Assembly: GCF_902168175.1 (NCBI RefSeq)
Contig: NZ_CABHOU010000025.1
Span: forward strand, 496,001-560,000
Length of the DNA stretch: 64,000 nucleotides
DNA from: an uncultured Chitinophaga sp.
Lineage (GTDB): Bacteria > Bacteroidota > Bacteroidia > Chitinophagales > Chitinophagaceae
Direction of reading: 5' to 3'
The notes under the pieces are model-generated. The model saw nothing but the letters and a program-made list of their open reading frames with translations, made no database searches and was not told the origin of the DNA. The position numbers and the translations under genes were made by a program. Of this stretch, positions 18,435 to 27,746 are shown piece after piece; within the stretch, counting starts at the first letter, position 1; each line of letters opens with the position of its first letter.

Positions 18435-18803
18435 TTAGAGTACTTCAGGAGCGAGAGAGATAATCTTCATGTATCCTTTATCCCTGAGCTCACGGGCTAC
18501 CGGACCGAAAATACGGGTTCCGCGAGGCTCGTCGGCGTTGTTCAGCAATACAACTGCGTTGTCGTCAAAGCGGATATAAGATCCGTCTTTACGGCGCAAT
18601 TTGTTCTTGGTCCTAACGATAACTGCTTTGGTTACGCTACCTTTCTTAACGCCACCACCAGGGATAGCGTCTTTCACTGTAACTACAATCTTGTCGCCTA
18701 CTCTTGCGTAGTCCTGGCCGGAGTTACCCAACACGCGGATGCAGAGTACTTCTTTAGCACCAGAGTTATCAGCTACGTTCAGCCTTGATTCTTGTTGTAT
18801 CAT
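18435..18803 (-). CDS. rplN: 50S ribosomal protein L14
   Basis: A 122-residue protein at the subunit interface, opening [20 protein letters not shown]. The frame extends to 18848, but 122 residues from the ATG at 18803 is the universal length. It is followed by a terminator-like hairpin rather than running straight into rplX. Confidence 0.97.
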   Translation of the reverse strand: MIQQESRLNVADNSGAKEVLCIRVLGNSGQDYARVGDKIVVTVKDAIPGGGVKKGSVTKAVIVRTKNKLRRKDGSYIRFDDNAVVLLNNADEPRGTRIFGPVARELRDKGYMKIISLAPEVL

Positions 18804-18879
18804 CGTAATACTTTTTGATGGTTGTTTAATCAGCGGCTGTAACTGCACAGGCAGCTTACAGCTTGAAACAATTGTTTGA

Positions 18880-19137
18880 TTATTTTACTTTTTCGATAAT
18901 CTCTACCAGTCTCCAGCACTTATTCTTGCTCAGCGGGCGGGTTTCCATAATTTTTACGGTATCGCCGATGCTGCACTCGTTCTTCTCGTCGTGTGCCATG
19001 AACTTGGTAGTTTTCTTAACGAACTTACCATAAATCGGGTGCTTTACTTTACGTTCTACGCTAACGGAGATCGTTTTATCAGCTTTATTGCTGGATACCA
19101 CACCAATCCTGGTTTTTCTTAATTTTCTTTCGGTCAT
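18880..19137 (-). CDS. rpsQ: 30S ribosomal protein S17
   Basis: An 85-residue OB-fold 16S rRNA-binding protein with the motif [19 protein letters not shown] and the C-terminal signature [16 protein letters not shown]. Confidence 0.97.
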   Translation of the reverse strand: MTERKLRKTRIGVVSSNKADKTISVSVERKVKHPIYGKFVKKTTKFMAHDEKNECSIGDTVKIMETRPLSKNKCWRLVEIIEKVK

Positions 19138-19231
19138 TTTGAAAGTATTTTACCACCGTGCTCCCTTACGGGAGGTTTTAAAAATATATTTATTTGAGCA
19201 GGCTCAAAGCAGGGCCGTAACCCTGTTGGAC

Positions 19232-19432
19232 TTAAGCGCCCAGCTCTCTTTTGCGCAGTTCTGTTTTCATGCGGGCAATATCCCTTCTTATACCACGAAT
19301 AATCATTGGATTTTCGATGGGAGTGATTGCGTGGCCGAATGAAATCTTTTTCAGGCGCAGTGTTTCTTCAGAGATTTTCTCTTTCAGTTCTTGTTCACCA
19401 AAGCCCTTAAGATCCAGTTTAGCTTTTGCCAT
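19232..19432 (-). CDS. rpmC: 50S ribosomal protein L29
   Basis: A 66-residue two-helix protein near the peptide exit tunnel, with the conserved IRRDIARMKTELRKRE ending. Confidence 0.96.
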   Translation of the reverse strand: MAKAKLDLKGFGEQELKEKISEETLRLKKISFGHAITPIENPMIIRGIRRDIARMKTELRKRELGA

Positions 19433-19486
19433 TGTATTATTTTTTGTTTCTGTTTTTTGAATTCAGTACGTAATAAAACCTGCGGC

Positions 19487-19906
19487 TTATGCTACGTAAT
19501 CGCGGCGTACTACGAACTTAACTGCGATTGGCAGTTTCTGTGCGGCCAGTTCCATAGCTTCTTTCGCAACCTGCAAAGGTACGCCGTCAGCTTCGAACAG
19601 GATCCTGCCTGGTTTTACAACAGCAGCCCAATGATCAGGAGCACCTTTACCTTTACCCATCCTCACTTCCAAAGGTTTAGCAGTGATCGGTTTGTCTGGG
19701 AATATGCGGATCCAAACGTTACCTTCACGCTTCATATGCCTGGTCAGAGCCACCCTGGCCGCTTCTATCTGGCGGTCAGTGATCCACTTAGGTTCCAATG
19801 CTTTGAGGCCGAAAGTACCAAAAGAAAGGGTTGCTCCCCTCTTGGCGTTACCCTTGATGCGGCCTTTGTGCATCTTCCTGTGTTTCGTTCTTTTTGGCTG
19901 TAACAT
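19487..19906 (-). CDS. rplP: 50S ribosomal protein L16
   Basis: A 139-residue protein at the A site of the large subunit, opening [19 protein letters not shown]; the middle signature [18 protein letters not shown] is intact. Confidence 0.97.
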   Translation of the reverse strand: MLQPKRTKHRKMHKGRIKGNAKRGATLSFGTFGLKALEPKWITDRQIEAARVALTRHMKREGNVWIRIFPDKPITAKPLEVRMGKGKGAPDHWAAVVKPGRILFEADGVPLQVAKEAMELAAQKLPIAVKFVVRRDYVA

Positions 19907-19983
19907 CGTTTATGTTGTTAAATAGTTATTTATAAATCTTCGTGGCTTACACCACCCTGTTTATCTTATTGTGCTTCAGATGA

Positions 19984-20778
19984 TTATCTGCGGGGACCAC
20001 GGTCACCACCACCTCTTCTGTCGCCACCACCACGGTTATCTCTGCGGTCGCCACCACGATCGCCACGGTCACCACCACGGCTAGGAGCGCCACCACCGCG
20101 AACATCACCTTCTTTACCGCTAACAGCATTAGGGTTCAGGTCGCGTTTGCCAAGTACTTCACCTTTACAGATCCATACTTTGATACCGATTTTGCCATAA
20201 ACAGTCTGTGCAAACAGTGAAGCGTAATCGATGTCCATACGGAAAGTATGCAAAGGAACACGTCCCTGCTTCATTTCCTCTGAACGTGCGATTTCAGCAC
20301 CGCCCAAACGACCGCCAACTTTCACCTTGATACCTTCGGCGCCCATTCTCAGAGCAGTTGCAATTGCCATTTTGATAGCGCGTTTGTAGTTGATACGGCT
20401 TTCAATCTGTTTTGCAATTGTTTCACCTACGATATTGGCGTCGATCTCAGGACGGCGGATCTCCAGGATATTGATCTGAACATCTTCCTTACCGGTCAAT
20501 TTTTTCAGTTCTTCCTTGATACGATCCACTTCTCCACCGCCTTTACCTATGATGATACCAGGTTTAGAAGTATGAATGGTGATGATAAGTTTACCCAGTG
20601 TTCTTTCGATCACTACCCTAGAAATTCCGCCTTTGTTAATACGGGCATTCAGGTATGTCCTGATCTTGTTATCCTCGATCAGTTTGGTAGAGTAATCCTT
20701 TTTGCTACCATACCAATTAGAGTCCCATCCTCTGATGATACCTAACCTGTTACCAATAGGATTTGTTTTCTGACCCAT
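19984..20778 (-). CDS. rpsC: 30S ribosomal protein S3 with RGG-like tail
   Basis: A 264-residue mRNA-entry protein. Residues 1-220 are the normal S3 with a KH domain ([16 protein letters not shown]) and the C-terminal S3 domain. The last 36 or so residues are almost only Gly, Arg and Asp in [17 protein letters not shown] repeats, which the E. coli protein lacks. Arg/Gly tails of this kind are known as RNA-binding segments in other proteins; their role here is unknown. Confidence 0.97.
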   Translation of the reverse strand: MGQKTNPIGNRLGIIRGWDSNWYGSKKDYSTKLIEDNKIRTYLNARINKGGISRVVIERTLGKLIITIHTSKPGIIIGKGGGEVDRIKEELKKLTGKEDVQINILEIRRPEIDANIVGETIAKQIESRINYKRAIKMAIATALRMGAEGIKVKVGGRLGGAEIARSEEMKQGRVPLHTFRMDIDYASLFAQTVYGKIGIKVWICKGEVLGKRDLNPNAVSGKEGDVRGGGAPSRGGDRGDRGGDRRDNRGGGDRRGGGDRGPRR

Positions 20779-20830
20779 GTTCTGGTTTTATTTGTCTATG
20801 AGTTTAATACTATTTGTTTCCTTTAACTGC

Positions 20831-21175
20831 TTACGCTTTGCTGTCAACTACGATGGTTACGTGGTTGCTCCTTTTACGGATACGGTAGCCACGACCCTGA
20901 GGAGCCGGACGCATTCTTTTCAACTGGCGTCCACCATCTACGAAGATCGTTTTTACGTACAGGTTAGCATCTTCCGCTCTGGAACCTTCGTTCTTCACTT
21001 TCCAGTTTGCGATAGCAGATACCAACAGCTTTTCCAAAGGCACACTTGGGTGCTTGGTATGGAATTTCAAAATGTTCAAAGCTTTCTCTACATCCAATCC
21101 GCGGATCAGGTCTGCCAGCAAACGCATTTTGCGGGGAGATGTAGGATTATTATTGAGCTTAGCTACTGCTTCCAT
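20831..21175 (-). CDS. rplV: 50S ribosomal protein L22
   Basis: A 114-residue exit-tunnel protein with the beta-hairpin signature ending in [20 protein letters not shown]. Confidence 0.97.
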   Translation of the reverse strand: MEAVAKLNNNPTSPRKMRLLADLIRGLDVEKALNILKFHTKHPSVPLEKLLVSAIANWKVKNEGSRAEDANLYVKTIFVDGGRQLKRMRPAPQGRGYRIRKRSNHVTIVVDSKA

Positions 21176-21299
21176 TGTTATATGTTTCGGATTCGTGTTA
21201 ATTGTTTCTAGTCAGCGATTCCGGTTCAGTATTTCAGGTTTCATTCTTTTTGAGGGTGATACCCTTACCGGAAACCGAAAAACTAAAACCTTACACTAA

Positions 21300-21566
21300 T
21301 TACATTTTCTTGTTGGCGTGTCCTTTGAAGTTACGCGTAGGTGCAAATTCACCCAGTTTATGACCAACCATGAACTCTGTTACATACACAGGGATAAACT
21401 TATTACCGTTGTGTACTGCGAAAGTATGGCCCACAAAATCAGGAGTGATAGTTGAACGGCGGCTCCACGTCTTGATAACAGTACGTTTAGTGCCTTCATT
21501 CATTTTCTCTACCTTCTTCTCTAATTTCTGGTCTACGTAAGGACCTTTTCTAATGGAACGACCCAT
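21300..21566 (-). CDS. rpsS: 30S ribosomal protein S19
   Basis: An 88-residue head protein, opening [20 protein letters not shown]; the signature [16 protein letters not shown] is intact. Confidence 0.97.
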   Translation of the reverse strand: MGRSIRKGPYVDQKLEKKVEKMNEGTKRTVIKTWSRRSTITPDFVGHTFAVHNGNKFIPVYVTEFMVGHKLGEFAPTRNFKGHANKKM

Positions 21567-21598
21567 GTTGTTGTGTTTAAATTCCGTTTATCAGAGCC

Positions 21599-21622
21599 GG
21601 TCCCGGACTTCCTTCCGGGACC
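21599..21622. repeat. Intercistronic hairpin between rplB and rpsS
   Basis: GGTCCCGGA pairs perfectly with TCCGGGACC around a 6-base loop; no T-run on the minus strand. Confidence 0.7.
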
Positions 21623-21639
21623 GCACCAGGATTTAAATA

Positions 21640-22473
21640 TTATTTGTTTTTACCGCTTTTCCTGCTGATGATCAGTTTATCAGAGCTCTTATGTGGCTTC
21701 CTTGTTTTCAGACCTTTAGCATATTTGCCAGTCCTTGAACGTGGATGACCACCGCTTGATTTACCTTCACCACCACCCATCGGGTGATCTACAGGGTTCA
21801 TCGCAACACCACGGTTTCTTGGGCGAATACCCCTCCAACGGTTAGCACCTGCTTTACCGATAGACTGAAGCGCGTGATCTGAGTTAGAAACGGTACCTAC
21901 AGTAGCTTTACAAGTGTTCAGTACTTTACGGAGCTCACCAGAAGGCATTTTCAATACAGCGTATTTTTCCTCCTTGTTCGAGAGCTGAGCATAAGTACCA
22001 GCGCTTCTTGCGATAGCGCCGCCTCTGCCTGGCTGCAGTTCAATGTTGTGAACAACAGTACCCAAAGGCATGTTTTTCAGCGGTAATGAGTTACCCAGTT
22101 CAGGAGCAATATCAGAACCACTGATTACAGTAGCGCCAACCTGCAGGCCCTGAGGAGCCAGGATATAACGTTTTTCACCGTCTGAATAGTTAAGCAACGC
22201 GATAAATGCGCTACGGTTTGGATCGTACTCGATAGATTTAACGGTAGCAGGAATATTCTCCTTGTTACGTTTGAAATCTATGATACGGTAGTGTTTTTTG
22301 TGACCACCACCGATATAGCGCATGGACCTTCTACCCTGAGCATTCCTACCACCGGTCCTTTTAATTGGATCGAGGAGGCTTTTTTCAGGCTGGTCAGTAG
22401 TCAGCTCTGCATATGCATTGCCAATTTTCCAACGGGTACCGGCTGTAATCGGTTTGTACTTTTTCAGTGCCAT
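21640..22473 (-). CDS. rplB: 50S ribosomal protein L2
   Basis: A 277-residue core protein of the peptidyl transferase region. The loop signature [19 protein letters not shown], with the conserved His, is intact, and the C-terminus is basic. Confidence 0.97.
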   Translation of the reverse strand: MALKKYKPITAGTRWKIGNAYAELTTDQPEKSLLDPIKRTGGRNAQGRRSMRYIGGGHKKHYRIIDFKRNKENIPATVKSIEYDPNRSAFIALLNYSDGEKRYILAPQGLQVGATVISGSDIAPELGNSLPLKNMPLGTVVHNIELQPGRGGAIARSAGTYAQLSNKEEKYAVLKMPSGELRKVLNTCKATVGTVSNSDHALQSIGKAGANRWRGIRPRNRGVAMNPVDHPMGGGEGKSSGGHPRSRTGKYAKGLKTRKPHKSSDKLIISRKSGKNK

Positions 22474-22562
22474 TTTCTAAAGTCTAAAGAATTTGTAATT
22501 CAGTTTATTAAATCGATCTTGTATATACATCCATCTAGCGGTTATTTCAACCGTTGAGGGCA

Positions 22563-22862
22563 CTACATGTTAGCATACAGATCTATCGCTTCACCCTGTG
22601 CGAGGGTAACTACTGCTTTTTTGTAAGAAGGCTTCTTACCGGCAATAAAACCAGCTTTGGTAAAACGGAATTTGTTTTTACCAGGCATTACTGCGGTATT
22701 CACCTCAGCTACGGTTACTCCGTAAAATTCTTCCACTGCCTTTTTGATCTCCAGTTTGTTGGCTTTCTTGTCAACAATGAAGTAGTAGCGGTTGAATTTA
22801 TCGGTAGCTTTATTCACCTTTTCAGATACCACCGGTTTGATTAAAACATCAGAAGGTTTCAT
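22563..22862 (-). CDS. rplW: 50S ribosomal protein L23
   Basis: A 99-residue exit-tunnel protein that docks trigger factor and SRP. It starts MKPSDVLIKPVVSEK and keeps the FVVD-like strand (YYFIVDKKANKLEIKKAVE). Confidence 0.97.
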   Translation of the reverse strand: MKPSDVLIKPVVSEKVNKATDKFNRYYFIVDKKANKLEIKKAVEEFYGVTVAEVNTAVMPGKNKFRFTKAGFIAGKKPSYKKAVVTLAQGEAIDLYANM

Positions 22863-22924
22863 CTTTTATCGCTTTTCGCAGCCAGCAAGCCGGCTGCTTG
22901 TTTATTGTATAGTTTCGAATTTAC

Positions 22925-23566
22925 TTATGCTTCTACTGTAGGCTCGTCTGTGAATATCTTCACAGCGCTCTCAGTAAATACCAGGAAATTGGTATTAACG
23001 ATGTCATAAGTATTGATGTCGCTCAGTACGGTACCACCAACTGAAGGCAGGTTCCTTAAAGACAGGTAAACATTGTCATTATACTCAGGAAGAATAACCA
23101 AAGTCTTCTTGCTCTCAGTATTAATGTTCAGACCTTTAAGAATGCTCAGGAACTGCTTGGTTTTTGGAGCGTCGAAGTTCACATCTTCTACTACGATGAT
23201 GCTGTTCTCTTTAGCTTTAGCAGACAGTGCAGAAATCTTAGCGAGATCTTTTACTTTCCTGTTCAGTTTGATGTCGTAACGGTGAGGTTTAGGACCGAAG
23301 ATGGTACCACCGCCTTTATAGAGAGGGTTACGGATGTTACCTTTACGGGAACCACCTGTACCTTTTTGTTTGTGCAGTTTACGGGAAGCACCCTGAACTT
23401 CAGCACGGGTTTTTACCTTGTGTGTACCTTGACGCTGAGCGGCCAGATATTGTTTCACTGCCAGGTAAATCACGTGATTGTTAGGCTCCACACCGAAAAT
23501 CTCCTCGGGAAGCTCTACAGACCTTCCGGTTTTCTTACCTTCTATATTTAAAATATCGATTTGCAT
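22925..23566 (-). CDS. rplD: 50S ribosomal protein L4
   Basis: A 213-residue protein with the extended loop (QGASRKLHKQKGTGGSRKGN) that lines the exit tunnel. It starts one base after the rplC stop. In E. coli, L4 represses the S10 operon; no leader for that could be recognised here. Confidence 0.97.
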   Translation of the reverse strand: MQIDILNIEGKKTGRSVELPEEIFGVEPNNHVIYLAVKQYLAAQRQGTHKVKTRAEVQGASRKLHKQKGTGGSRKGNIRNPLYKGGGTIFGPKPHRYDIKLNRKVKDLAKISALSAKAKENSIIVVEDVNFDAPKTKQFLSILKGLNINTESKKTLVILPEYNDNVYLSLRNLPSVGGTVLSDINTYDIVNTNFLVFTESAVKIFTDEPTVEA

Positions 23567-23567
23567 G

Positions 23568-24185
23568 TTACTTCTGGATTAAAACGATTGAACCATTGTG
23601 GCCCGGAACGGAACCACTTACCAGGATATAATTCTTGTCAGGGAATACCTTCAGAACCTTAAGACCTTTAACTTTCACTCGTTCGTTACCAGTTTGGCCA
23701 GCCATACGCATGCCTTTAAATACGCGGGAAGGATAAGAAGATCCGCCTACGGAACCGGGAGCTCTGCTACGATCGTGCTGACCGTGCGTTGCTTCACCAA
23801 CACCGCTAAAGCCGTGGCGTTTTACAACACCCTGGAAACCTTTACCTTTAGATGTACCTACTACATCTACTTTCTCGCCTTCAGCGAAAATCTCGACAGT
23901 GATAGTTTCTCCAAGGGCTTTTTGTACGTCTGGGTTACGGAACTCTTTTACGAATCGTTTAGGGGAGGTCTGTGCTTTCGCGAAGTGATTAGTTTCTGCT
24001 TTGGTAGCGTGTTTCTCTTTCTTGTCGCCGAATGCTACCTGGATAGCGTTGTAACCGTCTGTGCTTTCAGACTTAACCTGTGTTACAACGTTGGGACCAG
24101 CCTCGATAATGGTACAAGCTGTTTGCTTGCCATTAGCTTCGAAGATGCTGGTCATGCCAATCTTTTTGCCAATAATACCTTTCAT
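23568..24185 (-). CDS. rplC: 50S ribosomal protein L3
   Basis: A 205-residue protein that reaches the peptidyl transferase centre. It starts [15 protein letters not shown] and has the signature [20 protein letters not shown]. It lies 214 bases after rpsJ, the widest gap in the S10 segment. Confidence 0.97.
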   Translation of the reverse strand: MKGIIGKKIGMTSIFEANGKQTACTIIEAGPNVVTQVKSESTDGYNAIQVAFGDKKEKHATKAETNHFAKAQTSPKRFVKEFRNPDVQKALGETITVEIFAEGEKVDVVGTSKGKGFQGVVKRHGFSGVGEATHGQHDRSRAPGSVGGSSYPSRVFKGMRMAGQTGNERVKVKGLKVLKVFPDKNYILVSGSVPGHNGSIVLIQK

Positions 24186-24399
24186 TGATGATATATTATG
24201 CCCAGCGCCTGAGGGATGTCAAAGCTATCCTCAGGATGAGCGGTTTAAATACTCTGTTTATTGGGCGGCCACCCAGAAGGCGTGACCTAATGTCTTGATA
24301 ACGTTACAAATATCTCAAGCGGACCTCTATCCCAGGATATCTGATTTACCAATTGTCTCGATGAATCGTATCCCTGGATTTGCCCGCCTGCCGATGTCC

Positions 24400-24705
24400 T
24401 TACGCCTTAATCTCTACTTCTACACCAGAAGGAAGGTCGAGCTTGCTCAACGCATCCACTGTCCTGGAAGAGGAAGTATAAATGTCCAACAAACGCTTGT
24501 GCGTGCAAAGCTGGAACTGTTCGCGCGCCTTTTTGTTTACGTGCGGTGAACGCAGTACCGTAAAAATTTTCTTTTCTGTAGGCAAAGGTATAGGACCTGT
24601 TACCACGGCACCCGTGTTTCGCACGGTTTTAACGATCTTCTCAGCGGATTTATCCACCAAATTATGATCGTAGGACTTCAGCTTGATTCTAATTCTCTGA
24701 GACAT
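24400..24705 (-). CDS. rpsJ: 30S ribosomal protein S10
   Basis: A 101-residue protein opening [20 protein letters not shown]; the frame extends to 24711 but MSQ is the usual start. S10 also takes part in antitermination with NusB. It is the first gene of the large ribosomal cluster, about 40 bases after its promoter. Confidence 0.97.
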   Translation of the reverse strand: MSQRIRIKLKSYDHNLVDKSAEKIVKTVRNTGAVVTGPIPLPTEKKIFTVLRSPHVNKKAREQFQLCTHKRLLDIYTSSSRTVDALSKLDLPSGVEVEIKA

Positions 24706-24749
24706 ATGCAATGAACTTCTTCTAATTTACCCCTTACAATTTGGGACGG

Positions 24750-24780
24750 CAAAGGTAACCCTTTTTTTAATCAGGACAAA
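24750..24780 (-). promoter_or_regulatory. Promoter of the S10 operon
   Basis: On the minus strand TTTG (24780-24777), a 19-base spacer and TACCTTTG (24757-24750) match the Bacteroidota consensus perfectly. Confidence 0.8.
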
Positions 24781-24789
24781 TATTTTTGA

Positions 24790-25412
24790 AGGAAAATTGG
24801 GATTGACGGCAAAATAAAACGGATTTGCCTGCCAGTAGGTAACAAACTACTCTGTTAGAAGTGTGGCTAATTTACACATTTACAGTTAATTCGGCCCTTT
24901 TTGCCGGGTTTAATTATCCACAGGGCATCCTTATTTTTTTCAACATTCCTTTGTCCAAAATGGAACTGCCCCCGTAAGGAGGCAGCCCTGGCATTTGTCC
25001 GTTAATCAAGAAAGCAACCCTGTTCCTGTTGCCTTCACCCGGCTTATCGCCGGGCACTGCCAAATTAATATAGCTAATACTCAATTCCCTGTTCATTCCT
25101 GTTCATTTTACTTTTCATCTGTTCACAAGTTAAAAGCGATCCGTAAATTATACGTTAGCCTAAGATTCAATATTAAATTCCATATAATATCTTAGCCAGC
25201 ATCAGCTCTCGACGCCCCGTTGGCCCCCACTCAGCCCCCAACTCGCTGTTGACAAACTAGGTTAAAATACCACCGTAGATAATCCGGATCAGGCCTACAC
25301 GAACGCGGCATTACTACAGGCTTAAGAGAGGTTCCGACACCATCACAACAATACGATCCGAACCCGGTACTATTTTACCAGCCTTTATAGCGACGCTACA
25401 AACTATATCAGG
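24790..25412. other. Intergenic region without a recognisable gene
   Basis: About 600 bases between the S10 promoter and the terminator of the next gene. A 60-codon minus-strand frame (24914-25096) shows no family features. A small hairpin CCCGGC / GCCGGG lies near 25037-25055. It may be remnant DNA at the former fusA-rpsJ junction. Confidence 0.4.
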
Positions 25413-25414
25413 AA

Positions 25415-25442
25415 TAAAAAAGGGACCGGTACACCGGTCCCT
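25415..25442 (-). terminator. Terminator of the outer-membrane barrel gene
   Basis: Perfect AGGGACCGGT / ACCGGTCCCT inverted repeat (25421-25442), followed on the minus strand by six T. Confidence 0.85.
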
Positions 25443-25469
25443 GCTATTAAAGGTTATCTTGTTCAGGAA

Positions 25470-26090
25470 TTACATCCTTGCTTTTTCCTCCTTGTAAATC
25501 TGCCTGGCCTTTGAAGATGGCAGGTAAATCTGGAAACCAAGGTTGAAAGCTACCTGGTGGCTGGTGGTAGAGCTACCGAAGCCCACACCAAGATTATACT
25601 TTACCAGCGCTTCCAAACCAACGTTTGGCGTAATGAAATAAGCCAGACCAGGACCAAAACCAACACCAAGACCATTAGTACTCACTGAGTTGGTTTCTAC
25701 ATCCTCTACCTTCGTTTTGGAGTTAGTGCCGACAAAACCTACGTTAGCTTCAAGAAAAAACTTGCTACGTTTGGAGAATTCCACGGTTTTGTCGTCTATA
25801 AAGTAACGTCCGAATGCACCCACTCCGTAATTCACCGAATTTGTTTTGGTATCGTCCACTTTTGCGTGAGAGTACCCCAGGCTCACATCGGCACCTATCG
25901 CTAATCCGTCCTTAATAAACCACCCTACTTTAGGGGAAATACCCAGGTCGAACGAATTGGAACCATCCTGGAAAGTTCCGGTTACATTAAGCAGGTTAAC
26001 ACCCACCATAATATTGCCTTTTTGTGTTTGGGCCATAGATACAGCGCTAAAAGATAAGAGTGCCAGGGTCAGAATGTGCAGTTTTTTCAT
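25470..26090 (-). CDS. Outer-membrane beta-barrel protein
   Basis: A 206-residue protein with a signal peptide (MKKLHILTLALLSFSAVSMA, then QTQKG). The rest alternates polar and hydrophobic residues as in short porin-like barrels: NIMVGVNLLNVTG, DLGISPKVGWFI, GVGAFGRYFI, GLGVGFGPGLAYFI. It fits the generic Bacteroidota outer-membrane beta-barrel family (OmpA/PorT-like). Function is unknown. It is monocistronic, divergent from the sugar dehydrogenase gene. Confidence 0.75.
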   Translation of the reverse strand: MKKLHILTLALLSFSAVSMAQTQKGNIMVGVNLLNVTGTFQDGSNSFDLGISPKVGWFIKDGLAIGADVSLGYSHAKVDDTKTNSVNYGVGAFGRYFIDDKTVEFSKRSKFFLEANVGFVGTNSKTKVEDVETNSVSTNGLGVGFGPGLAYFITPNVGLEALVKYNLGVGFGSSTTSHQVAFNLGFQIYLPSSKARQIYKEEKARM

Positions 26091-26432
26091 AAAATCATGT
26101 TTTGGTTTAATTACGAATTTTATTGAAGGTTAATAAATACATTGCCTTAAATGCTTTGCATGCAGGATATCCGGGAACAATAATGATGGCAGACATACAA
26201 TATTCAGTGCATCTCATGCACATACCTTAGCTAAATTCTAAATGACGGAGAAGGTTAGGGGAAAGAAAAATTTTATATAGGTGTATTGATTGCTTGCCAA
26301 ACAAAACTGCTGATAATGAACATCCTAAAGATACATACAACACAATTTCTAATAAAAGGTTCGCCCAAGTATTATGCCGTTTATATCATCAGGCATAAAT
26401 ATTGACGTTTTATGCTCATAACCTGATCTTTT
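26091..26432. other. Divergent intergenic region
   Basis: It must hold the promoters of the barrel gene and of the sugar dehydrogenase gene, but no strong TAnnTTTG box with a matching -33 element was found. No ORF or RNA is evident. Confidence 0.4.
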
Positions 26433-27560
26433 ATGAAAACGACTGCATTCTCATTTCCCACAGTAATATTGCTTTGTTCAGCCATATTTCTCGCTGCCTG
26501 TGGCAAAAACAATAATGGTAATAATGATAATCCGGACGATCCGAGCTGGCCGGCAGACAGTGTGCGCACTGTAATAAGTAATCTTTCCCAGCCATGGGAA
26601 ATACTGTGGGGGCCAGACGACTATATATGGACAACTGAGCGAAGTGGCCGTATTAGTCGCATAGAGCCCAAATCGGGCACTTTAAAACCGTTACTGACCA
26701 TCAGTGATGTAGACCAGCAAAACGAGGGTGGCCTGCTTGGCATGACCCTTCATCCTGATTTTAAATCCAACGGATTCCTTTACGTTGTGTACAACTACAA
26801 TAAAGGCGGCACTTACACAGAAAAGGTGGTACGCTATACTTATAAAGACAGCAGCCTGTCCTCTCCTGCCATAATACTTGATAATATCGCCGCATCCGGC
26901 ATCCATAACGGTTCCAGGCTGGCAATTGCTGACAATAAACTCTGGATCACAACAGGCGATGCAAATACTGCAGCAAATGCTCAGAACACCGGCAACCCTA
27001 ACGGTAAAGTATTAAGAATAAATTTAGATGGCAGTATCCCGGCAGATAACCCCATCGCTAACAATCCGTTGTGGAGTTATGGGCACAGAAATCCCCAGGG
27101 GCTGGTGGTAGTCAACGGTATCATCTACACTTCCGAACATGGAGCTAACATTGAAGACGAGGTAAACATCATCGAAAAACAAAGGAACTATGGCTGGCCT
27201 AACGTGGAAGGACCCTGCAATACCGACGGTGAAAATACTTTCTGCGCAGCGAATAACGTCAAAGCACCTATCTGGTCGTCTGGCACACAAGGAACATATG
27301 CGATTTCCGGAATGGACTACTACAACAATGATCGCATCTCCCAATGGAAAAATTCATTGTTGGTGACCAGCTTGAAAAATAACAGGTTATACCAGCTAAA
27401 ACTAAGCGAGGACAAAAAAACAGTGACGACCACTAAAACCTACTTTAACGGAGCCTTTGGAAGGTTGCGCGACGTTTGTATTTCGCCGGCTGGCCGTGTA
27501 TACATTTGCACAGGCAATGGAAATAACGACAAAATAATAGAAATCAGTAAACCAGAATAG
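26433..27560 (+). CDS. PQQ-type sugar (glucose/sorbosone) dehydrogenase lipoprotein
   Basis: A 375-residue protein. Signal peptide with lipobox (FLAACGKN, Cys near residue 23), a short Asn/Asp linker, then a GSDH six-bladed propeller from about residue 45. Family landmarks are LSQPWEILWGPDDYIWTTER, GGLLGMTLHPDF, SGIHNGSRL, SYGHRNPQGL and GWPNVEGPCN. Relatives oxidise aldose sugars with pyrroloquinoline quinone in the periplasm; many Bacteroidota homologues have no proven substrate. No PQQ synthesis genes are nearby. Confidence 0.85.
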   Translation: MKTTAFSFPTVILLCSAIFLAACGKNNNGNNDNPDDPSWPADSVRTVISNLSQPWEILWGPDDYIWTTERSGRISRIEPKSGTLKPLLTISDVDQQNEGGLLGMTLHPDFKSNGFLYVVYNYNKGGTYTEKVVRYTYKDSSLSSPAIILDNIAASGIHNGSRLAIADNKLWITTGDANTAANAQNTGNPNGKVLRINLDGSIPADNPIANNPLWSYGHRNPQGLVVVNGIIYTSEHGANIEDEVNIIEKQRNYGWPNVEGPCNTDGENTFCAANNVKAPIWSSGTQGTYAISGMDYYNNDRISQWKNSLLVTSLKNNRLYQLKLSEDKKTVTTTKTYFNGAFGRLRDVCISPAGRVYICTGNGNNDKIIEISKPE

Positions 27561-27584
27561 TAACTGTTCACATATATAATCGAA

Positions 27585-27616
27585 GCGGGGATAGCGATCA
27601 TGCCATCCCCGTTTTT
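27585..27616 (+). terminator. Terminator of the sugar dehydrogenase gene
   Basis: CGGGGAT / ATCCCCG stem with an extra inner GC pairing, followed by a run of six T. Confidence 0.85.
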
Positions 27617-27690
27617 TATGCGGTGTAGTCTATGTATTACGCTATCAGCTGCCCGAATACTTCATGGCATTGCACCTGACCGATTACGCA

Positions 27691-27727
27691 TAAAAAAACA
27701 GGAGGGAAATTTCTTTCCACTCCTGTT
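27691..27727 (-). terminator. Terminator of lipoprotein paralogue 2
   Basis: AAACAGGAG / CTCCTGTTT stem; inside it GGAAA pairs with TTTCC. Seven T follow on the minus strand. Confidence 0.85.
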
Positions 27728-27746
27728 TATGGAATGACCGGTTTGT

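Noticed and set aside
24914..25096. A 60-codon minus-strand frame upstream of rpsJ
   Set aside because: No homology pattern, no promoter or terminator of its own.
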